A program made the translations under genes and the position numbers. The notes under the pieces are model-generated. The model saw only the letters and a list, made by a program, of their open reading frames with translations, did not search any database and was not told the origin of the DNA. This document shows, piece by piece, positions 56,404 to 63,758 of a DNA stretch of 64,000 nt. Within the stretch, counting starts at the first letter, position 1. Every line of letters begins with the position of its first letter. This DNA is from a virus: the IMG/VR virus record IMGVR_UViG_3300023179_000044, positions 39,879 through 103,878 of that record; one strand, given 5' to 3'.

Positions 56404-57252
56404 CTAAACAATGATAAAAAGATTCGTTTCTTTTGCAAGATGCTCAAGCGTTGGAATGTGAATCGTTCCCTGTAAATCTAGGTTGACCACACCAATGCTC
56501 CGCTGGTACCTGGCAAACGCGGACGCAGTTACTGAATCCCACTTTCCACGCTCAGCTCCTTTGATGTCCGTCATCGTCGAGAGGGCTAGCTGCACAACTT
56601 CGATTGAGCGGTTACGTGTTCCGGCACGCAATGCAGCAGTCTTAACCTGTTCGGGCTTGTTCGTAAGTTCTTCCAGGCCGCTGAGTTCAATACGATCCGG
56701 ATGCAGGCCGGTTAACTTTCTACCAAGCTTCGTTAAAAGTGCAGCTGCAGATCTGGCCTTCGGTCCCTGGAACTCCTCAGGCCGGCAAAACAAAACAACA
56801 TCCGTTAAATGTCTAACCTTCAGATGCACGCCGTCTTTTTGTTGGTGCTTTGAGTCTCCGAGTGTATTTCCCTCAACCGTTAAAAATTTACCCGTCTTCT
56901 TAAACTCACGTACGTCAACAACAATCCCAGCCGTTGGCATATCGAATGAACTACCCGTCGAGCCTTTTACAGAAATTGATGGAAAGCTGAAGATTGCAAT
57001 GTCACCAGGCCGAGGCTTACTGTAGACGCCGTTACTTCGAATGAAATCGGACAGTGCCGCGGGTACGTAAATGAATGACGGAATCTTTACACCGGACTCC
57101 CTGGCAACTACATCAATGAATGCTCCAGACCATGGAACACTGTCATATCCGAGGTACCGTCCGAACATGTTCTGGCCGAGAATCTCAGACTGATAGCCTA
57201 AATACTTTTTGGCAGTGGCAATGAAGAGATCTATTTTAGATTTACGTGACAT
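56404..57252 (-). CDS. CHAP-like cell-wall protein with Ser at the usual Cys position
   Basis: 282 residues. Residues 1-150 follow an NlpC/CHAP-type amidase layout: FIATAKKYLGYQ, VPWSGAFIDVVARESG, PRPGDIAIFSF, TAGIVVDVREF and FLTVEGNT. The position normally held by the catalytic Cys (PWC) reads PWS, so it may be inactive or use Ser, or be a binding module. The C-terminal part (GKWDSVTASAFARYQRSIGV...TLEHLAKET) resembles a peptidoglycan-binding fold. Candidates: endolysin-like or virion wall-binding protein. Confidence 0.6.
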   Translation of the reverse strand: MSRKSKIDLFIATAKKYLGYQSEILGQNMFGRYLGYDSVPWSGAFIDVVARESGVKIPSFIYVPAALSDFIRSNGVYSKPRPGDIAIFSFPSISVKGSTGSSFDMPTAGIVVDVREFKKTGKFLTVEGNTLGDSKHQQKDGVHLKVRHLTDVVLFCRPEEFQGPKARSAAALLTKLGRKLTGLHPDRIELSGLEELTNKPEQVKTAALRAGTRNRSIEVVQLALSTMTDIKGAERGKWDSVTASAFARYQRSIGVVNLDLQGTIHIPTLEHLAKETNLFIIV

Positions 57253-57274
57253 GTTCGCATCTTAGCACATTAAA

Positions 57275-57547
57275 TTAATAGCTGCAACTACATTTACATT
57301 TGACGGCAGCACCTGCAGCGGATTTACATCCGCACGCTTCATGAGAAGTTGATAGATGCAGATCCCTGGAATTAGATCCGGTAGATCCGGCTGCAAACTT
57401 TTCAAGATTGATTAAAAGATTCTCCGCTTCCTGAGCTAGGGTCGTCAGTCGAATGTGCTCGATGCGAGTCGATGCGTTTGTGATATCCGCTTGGAGGTGG
57501 TTGAAGTGAAGGCGGGCTGCTTCCACTAGTTCGTTAATTGTTGAGCT
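57275..57547 (-). CDS. Small protein with Cys-rich C-terminus, 90 aa
   Basis: Start ATG 57547 (MSSTINEL), overlapping the end of the preceding gene by 14 bases. N-terminal helices (LVEAARLHFNHLQADITN, TTLAQEAENLLINLEKFA), then ACGCKSAAGAAVKCKCSCSY, which could bind metal. Not recognised. Confidence 0.5.
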   Translation of the reverse strand, partial: SSTINELVEAARLHFNHLQADITNASTRIEHIRLTTLAQEAENLLINLEKFAAGSTGSNSRDLHLSTSHEACGCKSAAGAAVKCKCSCSY

Positions 57548-58496
57548 CATCCGTTTGATCTTCTTTCTTTTCTTCAGCGGGTATAACTTCCGCATCAATT
57601 ATGTCTTTGTCCGCTACTACGTGCACGCCGCTATCCGCTAACTTTGCAGCAGCTTGAATAGCACCTTGGGCTAAGCGATCGAGCCGCTCCGCGATTACTT
57701 GAGCGGCAGGCCGCACGTCAATGTTTATTGAGCTATCTATCTCCACGCCGCCTCGAACTCCGGCTCTATCAAGAATTTCAGTGGCGGCTTTTAACTTAAC
57801 CGGTTCTGACTCAGCATTCTCCATAAGATCTTCAAGCATGTCCACGGCGTATGGAGCAGCTTGAGTCAACTTTTGACGAGCCCGTTCAATGTCATCCGAT
57901 GTTTTATGCTGCGTTGATCTTAAGTGAATCCGGCACAGGCCGTCATCTTTGGGGCGTCCGCTGGACCATAGCATACAACGAATACCGTCGTCTTTAATGT
58001 GACGGCAGCGATGCGGCTGAGCTAGAGGCTTACGCTTTGAAGACTTCGGGCCGCCTTCTTCTTGCTCTTTTAAATAAAGTCGCGTTGAGTGAACAACCCA
58101 CGGAGGTACTAAGTAATCCGTTGCTGGTTCAGCTAATAGATCCAGGCCGGTTAAATAATCTGAGTTGTTGGAAGTTGGGTCGAGCATAATTGGACGCTTC
58201 TCCGCTAAAGAGAGTAGACGTCGCTCCATAGTTGATTCTTTAGAGCGAGCTCGAATTAGACCCGTTGGTACTCCGTTAGAAGACCAGACCGGATCCCAGG
58301 CTAACTTTGCACGACGTAATATAGCACGGTTTTGATAGTTGTCTTCGCAGACACCTTTTTCTGCTTCTTCTATTCCTAGTACTGATAGATCGGGCCGTAG
58401 GTCAACCGGTTCGTCGATTTGATATTCCGAACGCTCTTCTTGTTCTTGATTGAAAGGATGCAGGCCGCTGAGGGAAACTTCTGATGAGTCATTCAT
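57534..58496 (-). CDS. Terminase-small-subunit-like protein with zinc knuckle
   Basis: 320 residues. A Cys/His cluster (HRCRHIKDDGIRCMLW...GLCRIHLRS) is followed by helices APYAVDMLEDLMENAESEPVKLKAATEILDRAGVRGGVEID and RPAAQVIAERLDRLAQGAI. That last pattern I recall from actinophage proteins annotated as terminase small subunit or DNA-binding. It would recognise the packaging site. It lies about 29 kb from the large subunit in this window, so the assignment needs care. Confidence 0.6.
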   Translation of the reverse strand: MNDSSEVSLSGLHPFNQEQEERSEYQIDEPVDLRPDLSVLGIEEAEKGVCEDNYQNRAILRRAKLAWDPVWSSNGVPTGLIRARSKESTMERRLLSLAEKRPIMLDPTSNNSDYLTGLDLLAEPATDYLVPPWVVHSTRLYLKEQEEGGPKSSKRKPLAQPHRCRHIKDDGIRCMLWSSGRPKDDGLCRIHLRSTQHKTSDDIERARQKLTQAAPYAVDMLEDLMENAESEPVKLKAATEILDRAGVRGGVEIDSSINIDVRPAAQVIAERLDRLAQGAIQAAAKLADSGVHVVADKDIIDAEVIPAEEKKEDQTDELNN

Positions 58497-58757
58497 AGTT
58501 ACTAACTTTACTTTAACCGTTGAAAGTTGATTGGATGATTAGATCGGGCCGAGCTTTCAACTTTTAACCAAGGCCGGTCTAAGGCGACGGTCACCTTTAC
58601 TGGGGAGAGGGCTTGAAAGATGACCGCCGCTGCTATTAATTTTAGCAGGGCGACAAATCGTCTAGTTGAAAGTTGAAAAGTTTGTTGGTAAGTTGAAAAG
58701 TTTTTTTGCGTGCGGTGAGGGAAACGGCAGCATTTTCTCTTAGTATAAACAACATTT
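58497..58757. other. Non-coding stretch with GTTGAAAAGTTT repeats
   Basis: Contains three AAGTTGAAA(A)GTT copies in 58662-58703, GGCCGG and a GGTCACC segment. No gene. Next to the terminase-small-like gene, it could hold a packaging or operator site. Confidence 0.4.
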
Positions 58758-59012
58758 TTAATTTTCGTCTTTTTCTAACTTTATGAAGCGACCATTTTTA
58801 TCTCTAATAATTCCAAAAGCAAGTAGTCTTGCTCTATCAGAACGCTTTAAAATTTTGTCTTTGTGAACTTTTTCAACATCACCACGCCTAACCATTCCCT
58901 TTTCTGGCATCTCCAAAGCACCCTCTTCAATCCAGTTATAAATAGTTTTTGGGGTGACCTCAAGCCACTTAGCTGCTAGTTCAATTTTAATTAGTGAGTT
59001 TTTAAAATCCAT
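58758..59012 (-). CDS. MerR/excisionase-type helix-turn-helix protein
   Basis: 84 residues. LIKIELAAKWLEVTPKTIYNWIEEGALEMPEKGMVRRGDVEKVHKDKI is a MerR/Xis-like winged HTH. No effector or cysteine motif. It could regulate phage genes or act as a recombination directionality factor, though no integrase is seen in the window. Confidence 0.72.
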   Translation of the reverse strand: MDFKNSLIKIELAAKWLEVTPKTIYNWIEEGALEMPEKGMVRRGDVEKVHKDKILKRSDRARLLAFGIIRDKNGRFIKLEKDEN

Positions 59013-59024
59013 AGTCTTCCTTAA

Positions 59025-59068
59025 ATAAAAATACTCCTAACAAGATAACATGCTAGGAGTATTTTTAA
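59025..59068. terminator. Bidirectional terminator
   Basis: 10-bp stem AATACTCCTA / TAGGAGTATT (59030-59063), A run left and T run right. Confidence 0.85.
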
Positions 59069-59077
59069 AAGACCGGA

Positions 59078-59365
59078 CTACTTTGGCGTGTTGCCTTTTC
59101 CATCGTTATCGTCATCTAAATCTTCTGGCCTTAGTTTCTTGAACTGATTCCAGAAGTCAATTACATTGTCGATTCCGTCTATTCCGTTTTTTCTATTAGC
59201 AAAGAGCACTGACTCATAGATTGTGTCTTCAAGTGATGTAATCTCTTGAACAATTTGTTCGATGTGTGAGTATAAAGCTTTTGCTGTGTCTTCTCTTAGA
59301 ACCTTGTACTCTTCAAGCAAAGACAGGTGTTCAAAGATTTTACTTAGGGCTTCGTTCTTATTCAT
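59078..59365 (-). CDS. Helical hypothetical protein, 95 aa
   Basis: Long helices: EALSKIFEHLSLLEEYKVLREDTAKALYSHIEQIVQEITSLEDTIYESVL, then IDNVIDFWNQFKKLRPEDLDDDNDGKG. ATG overlaps the stop of the collagen-like gene (TAATG). Unknown function. Confidence 0.55.
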   Translation of the reverse strand: MNKNEALSKIFEHLSLLEEYKVLREDTAKALYSHIEQIVQEITSLEDTIYESVLFANRKNGIDGIDNVIDFWNQFKKLRPEDLDDDNDGKGNTPK

Positions 59366-60066
59366 TACTCTACCACCTTAATTGTTCTATAACAAATGCC
59401 GGTTGGTTCTGTACGCCATTGCCATACATTATCTTTCATACCATTAGGATATTCAACATATATCATTGTTCCTTCTCCACACCCATCTATTCCAATACCA
59501 GGGCCATTATAAGAGTATTTAAATAAGTCGCTAGGCAGTGATGAATTTGGATTACCGCATGAAACTCCAGGGGCACATGTACTTCCCTTAGGCCATATTG
59601 TCGGTGAGTAGTAAATAGTGATAGTTTTAGTCGCTACACTACCACCATTTCCTGCTGGACCAACTGGTCCTTGAATTCCTTGTGCACCTGTATCCCCCTT
59701 TGGACCTTGCAATCCCTGTTGCCCTTGGACTCCAGGAATGCCCTGTAATCCAGTTAATCCTTGAATGCCTTGAACTCCCTGAACACCTTGTGGTCCAGTT
59801 AAACCTTGTGGTCCACGTGGTCCTGTGTCTCCTGCTGGTCCTGTGTTACCAACATCACCCTTTGGACCTTGTGTTCCTACTTGATTCCAAGTGATTACTT
59901 TTTCAGAGGACTTACATTTGGTATCTATTCTTACAACCTTGGTCTTGTTGTCTACGCAGGCTGAGATGGTGTTATTTGAGCCAGCAGCCATAACTGCTGT
60001 ACTGGATAGAATTCCTAGTCCTACCAGTAGATTTAGTGCTAATAAATTACGATTGAATTTATTCAT
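59365..60066 (-). CDS. Secreted collagen-like protein
   Basis: 233 residues from ATG 60066 after AGGAAGAAGAAA. Signal peptide NRNLLALNLLVGLGILSSTAVMA. ISACVDNKTKVVRI...KVITWNQVG is the lead-in found in bacterial collagen-like proteins. Then about 70 residues of Gly-X-Y triplets (GPKGDVGNTGPAGDTGPRGPQG...). The C-terminal domain has several Cys. It should be exported. In a virion-less secreted form it could coat or bind the host surface. Phage collagen-like proteins are usually tail fibres without signal peptides, so this is unusual. Confidence 0.75.
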   Translation of the reverse strand: MNKFNRNLLALNLLVGLGILSSTAVMAAGSNNTISACVDNKTKVVRIDTKCKSSEKVITWNQVGTQGPKGDVGNTGPAGDTGPRGPQGLTGPQGVQGVQGIQGLTGLQGIPGVQGQQGLQGPKGDTGAQGIQGPVGPAGNGGSVATKTITIYYSPTIWPKGSTCAPGVSCGNPNSSLPSDLFKYSYNGPGIGIDGCGEGTMIYVEYPNGMKDNVWQWRTEPTGICYRTIKVVE

Positions 60067-60244
60067 TTTCTTCTTCCTTTTGTTGATTGGTGCTTTCATC
60101 TGATTGTACTACATTATTACATTTTTCGCAATAGCACAACCATTCTTTGTCATACCAGACAATTTTTGGTTTACAGTTCTCGTGGTGCCCTGTCATGCAG
60201 AAGCCACACATTGGTCTACCATCTTGTGAATTTCTTTGCTTCAC
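60059..60244 (-). CDS. Zinc-binding protein with GTG start, 61 aa
   Basis: MCGFCMTGHHENCKPKI and WLCYCEKCNN give a Cys/His cluster for one or two zinc ions. Start GTG overlaps the preceding stop (TAGTG). Confidence 0.55.
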   Translation of the reverse strand: MKQRNSQDGRPMCGFCMTGHHENCKPKIVWYDKEWLCYCEKCNNVVQSDESTNQQKEEENE

Positions 60245-60699
60245 TAGTTTTCTTCTCTACATCTCTGACAAAGAAGAACGTCATACCCAGTTGCTTCGTC
60301 TTTAATAATTCCTTGCTGTGTTACTGGGACTGGACTAACTTTGCCCTCGGACTTGCATCTGTCGCATCTTTGCTCAACTAGCCACTTAACTTCATGCTTT
60401 CCCTTGCAGGCTAATATTCCCTGAGTTAAAGCATGGGCTGTACCAGATCCACGAGTTTTTCTTAGAAACACTCTTGTATCTGAAACTTCCAGGACTGGTT
60501 TTCCTTTTTTACATGGGCACACTAGTCTGGATGGTGAGCACGTACTCAACCCCCCATACTCAGTATGTCTTTTCATTGGATGGCCACAGATACAGATTCG
60601 TCCGTCTCTGTTATATCCGTCACCCTCAAACTCTCGTGCTTTTTCTTCTGCTTCTTCTTCCGAGAAATCAAAGAAGTCAAATGGATTATTTTCTGTCAT
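60244..60699 (-). CDS. Multi-zinc-ribbon phage protein, 151 aa
   Basis: Acidic N-terminus (FDFFDFSEEEAEEKAREF), then ICICGHPMKRHTEYGGLSTC, LVCPCKKGKP, LVEQRCDRCKSEG and VLLCQRCREE. The CGH..KRH...C.P....C.C part is a widespread actinophage/actinobacterial pattern. Probably nucleic-acid binding. First gene of a minus-strand run under the 60715-60735 palindrome. Confidence 0.65.
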   Translation of the reverse strand: MTENNPFDFFDFSEEEAEEKAREFEGDGYNRDGRICICGHPMKRHTEYGGLSTCSPSRLVCPCKKGKPVLEVSDTRVFLRKTRGSGTAHALTQGILACKGKHEVKWLVEQRCDRCKSEGKVSPVPVTQQGIIKDEATGYDVLLCQRCREEN

Positions 60700-60714
60700 A
60701 TCTACATCTTCCTA

Positions 60715-60735
60715 CTTGACAAATGATTTGTCAAG
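60715..60735. promoter_or_regulatory. 21-bp perfect palindrome near the start of 60244-60699
   Basis: Arms CTTGACAAAT and ATTTGTCAAG around one G, 16 bp before the ATG at 60699. It also contains a TTGACA hexamer. Typical of a dimeric repressor site. Confidence 0.7.
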
Positions 60736-60893
60736 TCTACTAAGTCTAGCACAACTAAACTCAACTAAAAACACACTTAAATATACTAAACCAATTAAGT
60801 CGACTATATTTACAGTTACTGTGAAATTCATTTTCTTACGCGCGTAGTGGAATATAGTTCACTTAATTCATTTAGTATATATTAGTTTAGTTA

Positions 60894-60994
60894 TATTAGC
60901 AGAATTTTCCAGTTTTGCACCAGATTTTTTTGCTAATATTTTTAATTTATATTAGCAGAAAATTCTCTGCCAACTTCATCTTTTTTTGCTAATA
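60894..60994. promoter_or_regulatory. Two 45-bp operator-like inverted-repeat units
   Basis: TATTAGCAGAA ... TTTTTTTGCTAATA at 60894-60938 and again at 60950-60994, same 45-bp length, 56 bp apart. In the divergent region between the genes at 60244-60699 (minus) and 61095-61331 (plus). Confidence 0.65.
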
Positions 60995-61044
60995 ATATTT
61001 TTGCCTTTATCAATTATTATGATAACCTTACCACCCCCATATGC

Positions 61045-61050
61045 TATAAT
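61045..61050 (+). promoter_or_regulatory. -10 box for the plus-strand run
   Basis: TATAAT 44 bases before the ATG at 61095; -35 is weak. It lies about 50 bp downstream of the paired inverted repeats, so regulation by their ligand is likely. Confidence 0.55.
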
Positions 61051-61094
61051 TTAGAGCCTAAATCAGCCCTTAAAACCACCATTAAACTTGTCTC

Positions 61095-61331
61095 ATGGAC
61101 CAGAGAGACTTCGATATATCATCAAATCCAGACCCACTGGATGTACTTTTGGAGCGTCTACAGCTCTGTACAGAAGTCATTAAAGAAGTACATTATCAAC
61201 TTGAAGAACCAGAAGAAGCAGACAATAAAGCGGACCTACTACTCACAGTAGAAGCCCTAGCCAGTGAAACTCTCGACCTTCTACACACCACAAAGAACCT
61301 CGTATGGGGGCCAGAAGAGGACGAAGATTAG
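61095..61331 (+). CDS. Acidic helical hypothetical protein, 78 aa
   Basis: DPLDVLLERLQLCTEVIKEVHYQLEEPEEADNKADLLLTVEALASETLDLLHTTKNLVWGPEEDED. Two amphipathic helices and an acidic end. First gene after the strand switch. Not recognised. Confidence 0.55.
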   Translation: MDQRDFDISSNPDPLDVLLERLQLCTEVIKEVHYQLEEPEEADNKADLLLTVEALASETLDLLHTTKNLVWGPEEDED

Positions 61332-61332
61332 G

Positions 61333-61345
61333 TATAATAAATACC
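61333..61345 (+). promoter_or_regulatory. Leaderless promoter for the glycan cluster
   Basis: TATAAT (61333-61338), 7 bases, ATG at 61346. Confidence 0.55.
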
Positions 61346-62053
61346 ATGTCTGAAGAATCTAGCGACAAACCATTAAACATTAAAATATGTGTAAATACCG
61401 TTAAAGGATTTAGCGAGAAAACTCTTCCATTTGTAATACCGTCATTGCTATCAGCGGGTATAGAAAAAGAAGATATTTATATTTTTGAAGGTGGCCACGA
61501 TGAAAGGGTCATTGATACATATGAAGGTATTACTTATATAAAAACCAATCACAATTCCTTGGAATATACTTCATTTGTAGAAATTGTAGAAAATAAAATC
61601 GAAGCTGATTACTGGTTCTACACTCACGATACAGTTGTAGTAGGGGAGAATTTTAAATCTCTACTATACAACATTCCTGAAGATATGCCAGATAAAATAG
61701 CTTTAAGACATTTTCCATCCATGAGCATAGGAACCTATAAATACGAGTATTTACTTACTAATAAAGATTTAATTACTGGTATTAAAAACACCGATTACGA
61801 CAGGATTAGCCTTGTTGCTCTTAAGAAGTGGGGCGTTGGTAACGAGGACTATATCTTGTGGAAACATGAGCCACATCTAACAAGAACTTATAATCCACAT
61901 ATATACGGCCCAGATGAATACCCACAGGTGCTTCATCAAAGTAATATCTATGGAACAGAGACAATAAGAAGGGCAGAATATTTCCCACAACTTGATTTAG
62001 TAAAGCATAAATCTAATTGGGGGCAATCGCAGGACGTTGGAATTTCAATATAA
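61346..62053 (+). CDS. Glycosyltransferase-like protein
   Basis: 235 residues from ATG 61346. The frame extends 14 codons upstream but that part overlaps the preceding gene. IKICVNTVKGFSEKTLPFVIPSLLSAGIEKEDIYIFEGGHDER has the beta-alpha-beta start of a GT-A fold, and DYWFYTHDTVVVGENF gives an acidic metal-type site (HDT). Followed by sugar-modifying genes. Acceptor and donor unknown. Confidence 0.55.
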   Translation: MSEESSDKPLNIKICVNTVKGFSEKTLPFVIPSLLSAGIEKEDIYIFEGGHDERVIDTYEGITYIKTNHNSLEYTSFVEIVENKIEADYWFYTHDTVVVGENFKSLLYNIPEDMPDKIALRHFPSMSIGTYKYEYLLTNKDLITGIKNTDYDRISLVALKKWGVGNEDYILWKHEPHLTRTYNPHIYGPDEYPQVLHQSNIYGTETIRRAEYFPQLDLVKHKSNWGQSQDVGISI

Positions 62054-63006
62054 TGAAGATCGCCATAATAGGCGCAGGCTGGGTTGGCTGTCATTTAGCG
62101 TCTAAACTAATGAATGACCATGAAGTAGTTGTCTACGAGTCAGAGGGCATATTTTCTCAGACATCTTATAAGAATCAAAATCGCCTTCATTTAGGTTATC
62201 ACTATGCCAGAAGTAGTTTAACTAGGGATTTATGTATCAACACATTTAATAAGTTTTTAGAAGATTATCCGTCACTTATTTCTGACATTGAAAATAATAT
62301 TTATGTAGTTCCAAATGATAAATCAATAATTGACTTTAAAACTTATTTAAAAATATTTGATTATATGACGCATGACCTAGTCAACCTAATGTATTTAAAT
62401 AATATAGAAGGCGCAATTCGTGTAAATGAGAGATTTATTGATCCGTTTAAGTCGAAAAAGTATTTTATAGATCTTTTAAAAAATAACATAGTTTATAAAA
62501 TAATTACGGAAGAGGATTTAAGAAGCCTAGCTTTGAATAATGACTTAGTAATTAATGCAACAAACAACGTTCTTTCTCCAATTCTAGAAGATGTTAAGTA
62601 TGAACTATGCGAAGTCCTTGTCTATAAAAAAGTTGCCCCAGTAGAGTTTGGTGCTTTGACCTTTGTTGACGGGGATTTATTCTCTATATTTCCCTATCAA
62701 GATGACCTCTATACCGTAACTCAGGTAAACATAACTCCAAACCAAGACCTAACAACAGAACAAAAAAGAAAAGCACTCTCTAAAAGTATTGAATATTACT
62801 ATAGTTCTTTTAATAATGATTTTAAATTTCACCATAGTTTTAAGTCTTATAAGGTAAAAAATGTAAGCAGTTATGACTCTAGAATTCCTAGAATAATAAA
62901 GAACGACAATATAATTACAACATTTACGGGTAAAATTCAAGGTATATATCAAATAGAAGAATATGTTTTAAACCAAATCAAGGAGTTAAAAAGTGGCAAT
63001 ACCTAA
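62053..63006 (+). CDS. FAD-dependent oxidoreductase (DAO/amine-oxidase type)
   Basis: 317 residues from ATG 62053, which overlaps the previous stop (TAATG). KIAIIGAGWVGCHLASKLMNDHEVVVYES is the Rossmann FAD-binding start (GxGxxG and the acidic end of strand 2). The C-terminal FTGKIQGIYQIEEYVLNQI resembles the closing part of UDP-galactopyranose mutase and related enzymes. It likely oxidises or rearranges a sugar or amine substrate in the cluster. Confidence 0.68.
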   Translation: MKIAIIGAGWVGCHLASKLMNDHEVVVYESEGIFSQTSYKNQNRLHLGYHYARSSLTRDLCINTFNKFLEDYPSLISDIENNIYVVPNDKSIIDFKTYLKIFDYMTHDLVNLMYLNNIEGAIRVNERFIDPFKSKKYFIDLLKNNIVYKIITEEDLRSLALNNDLVINATNNVLSPILEDVKYELCEVLVYKKVAPVEFGALTFVDGDLFSIFPYQDDLYTVTQVNITPNQDLTTEQKRKALSKSIEYYYSSFNNDFKFHHSFKSYKVKNVSSYDSRIPRIIKNDNIITTFTGKIQGIYQIEEYVLNQIKELKSGNT

Positions 63007-63757
63007 AATACTAGTTGGAGATACAGGACTGATTGGTAGAACCCTCTGCGACAAAATAGATTTTGACCTAAAGTTTAATTCAAGCAATATTTCTTTTTTT
63101 GATTCCACGGTCGAAGATGGCTGTGACATCTATCTTTCTTGTCTTCCGGCAGAAAAATGGAAGGTAAATAATAATACTTTAAAAGATATTTTAAATATAA
63201 TACAAATTTTCAACTATTTACAAACAAAGAAATACAACAATATTTATTTATTTTCAACTATAGATGTTTATGAAAATATTACAAGCGGAGCAGACGAGGA
63301 GTTATTACCAGAACTTAGATATTTTAGTTACGGAAACAATAGAAGATTCTTCGAGATTTTAGTAAAAGATCAATTGACCTACAATAAATTAAAAGTTATT
63401 CGCCTTCCAGGGCTATATGGAAAGTATTTAAAAAAGAATATTATTTTTGATTACATCAATAACCATCAATGCGAGAGCATAAATTTAAATTCCACGTATC
63501 AGTGGTATAACTTAGTTAATTTAGTTGATGACTTAGACAAAATTAAAGACGAGGAACGCGAGTTCTATAATTTTTTTCCAGAACCACTTTCAACTAAAGA
63601 ACTATTTTCCGCCTTAAATGCATCCGAAATAGGTTATGAAGGCTCAGAAGTGCTATATAACTACAAGACTAATACTACAGAAACAGGATATTGGCAAGAT
63701 AAAGATTCAGTTTTAAGGGGGGTATTAGAGTTTGTCAATCAAAATAGGAATAAGTAA
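62993..63757 (+). CDS. NAD-dependent epimerase/dehydratase-like protein (SDR)
   Basis: 254 residues, GTG start overlapping the preceding gene by 14 bases. KILVGDTGLIGRTLCDKI gives a GxxGxxG-like site. FSTIDVYEN, YGNNRRFFEI (YxxxR in place of YxxxK) and VIRLPGLYGKYL are SDR-extended landmarks. Short for the family. Probably a nucleotide-sugar modifying enzyme; the altered YxxxK leaves activity in doubt. Confidence 0.65.
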   Translation: MAIPKILVGDTGLIGRTLCDKIDFDLKFNSSNISFFDSTVEDGCDIYLSCLPAEKWKVNNNTLKDILNIIQIFNYLQTKKYNNIYLFSTIDVYENITSGADEELLPELRYFSYGNNRRFFEILVKDQLTYNKLKVIRLPGLYGKYLKKNIIFDYINNHQCESINLNSTYQWYNLVNLVDDLDKIKDEEREFYNFFPEPLSTKELFSALNASEIGYEGSEVLYNYKTNTTETGYWQDKDSVLRGVLEFVNQNRNK

Positions 63758-63758
63758 C

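Noticed and set aside
58758-59012. Excisionase as evidence of a temperate lifestyle
   Set aside because: MerR/Xis-type HTH alone is not specific, and no integrase, attachment site or repressor cassette was found in the window.
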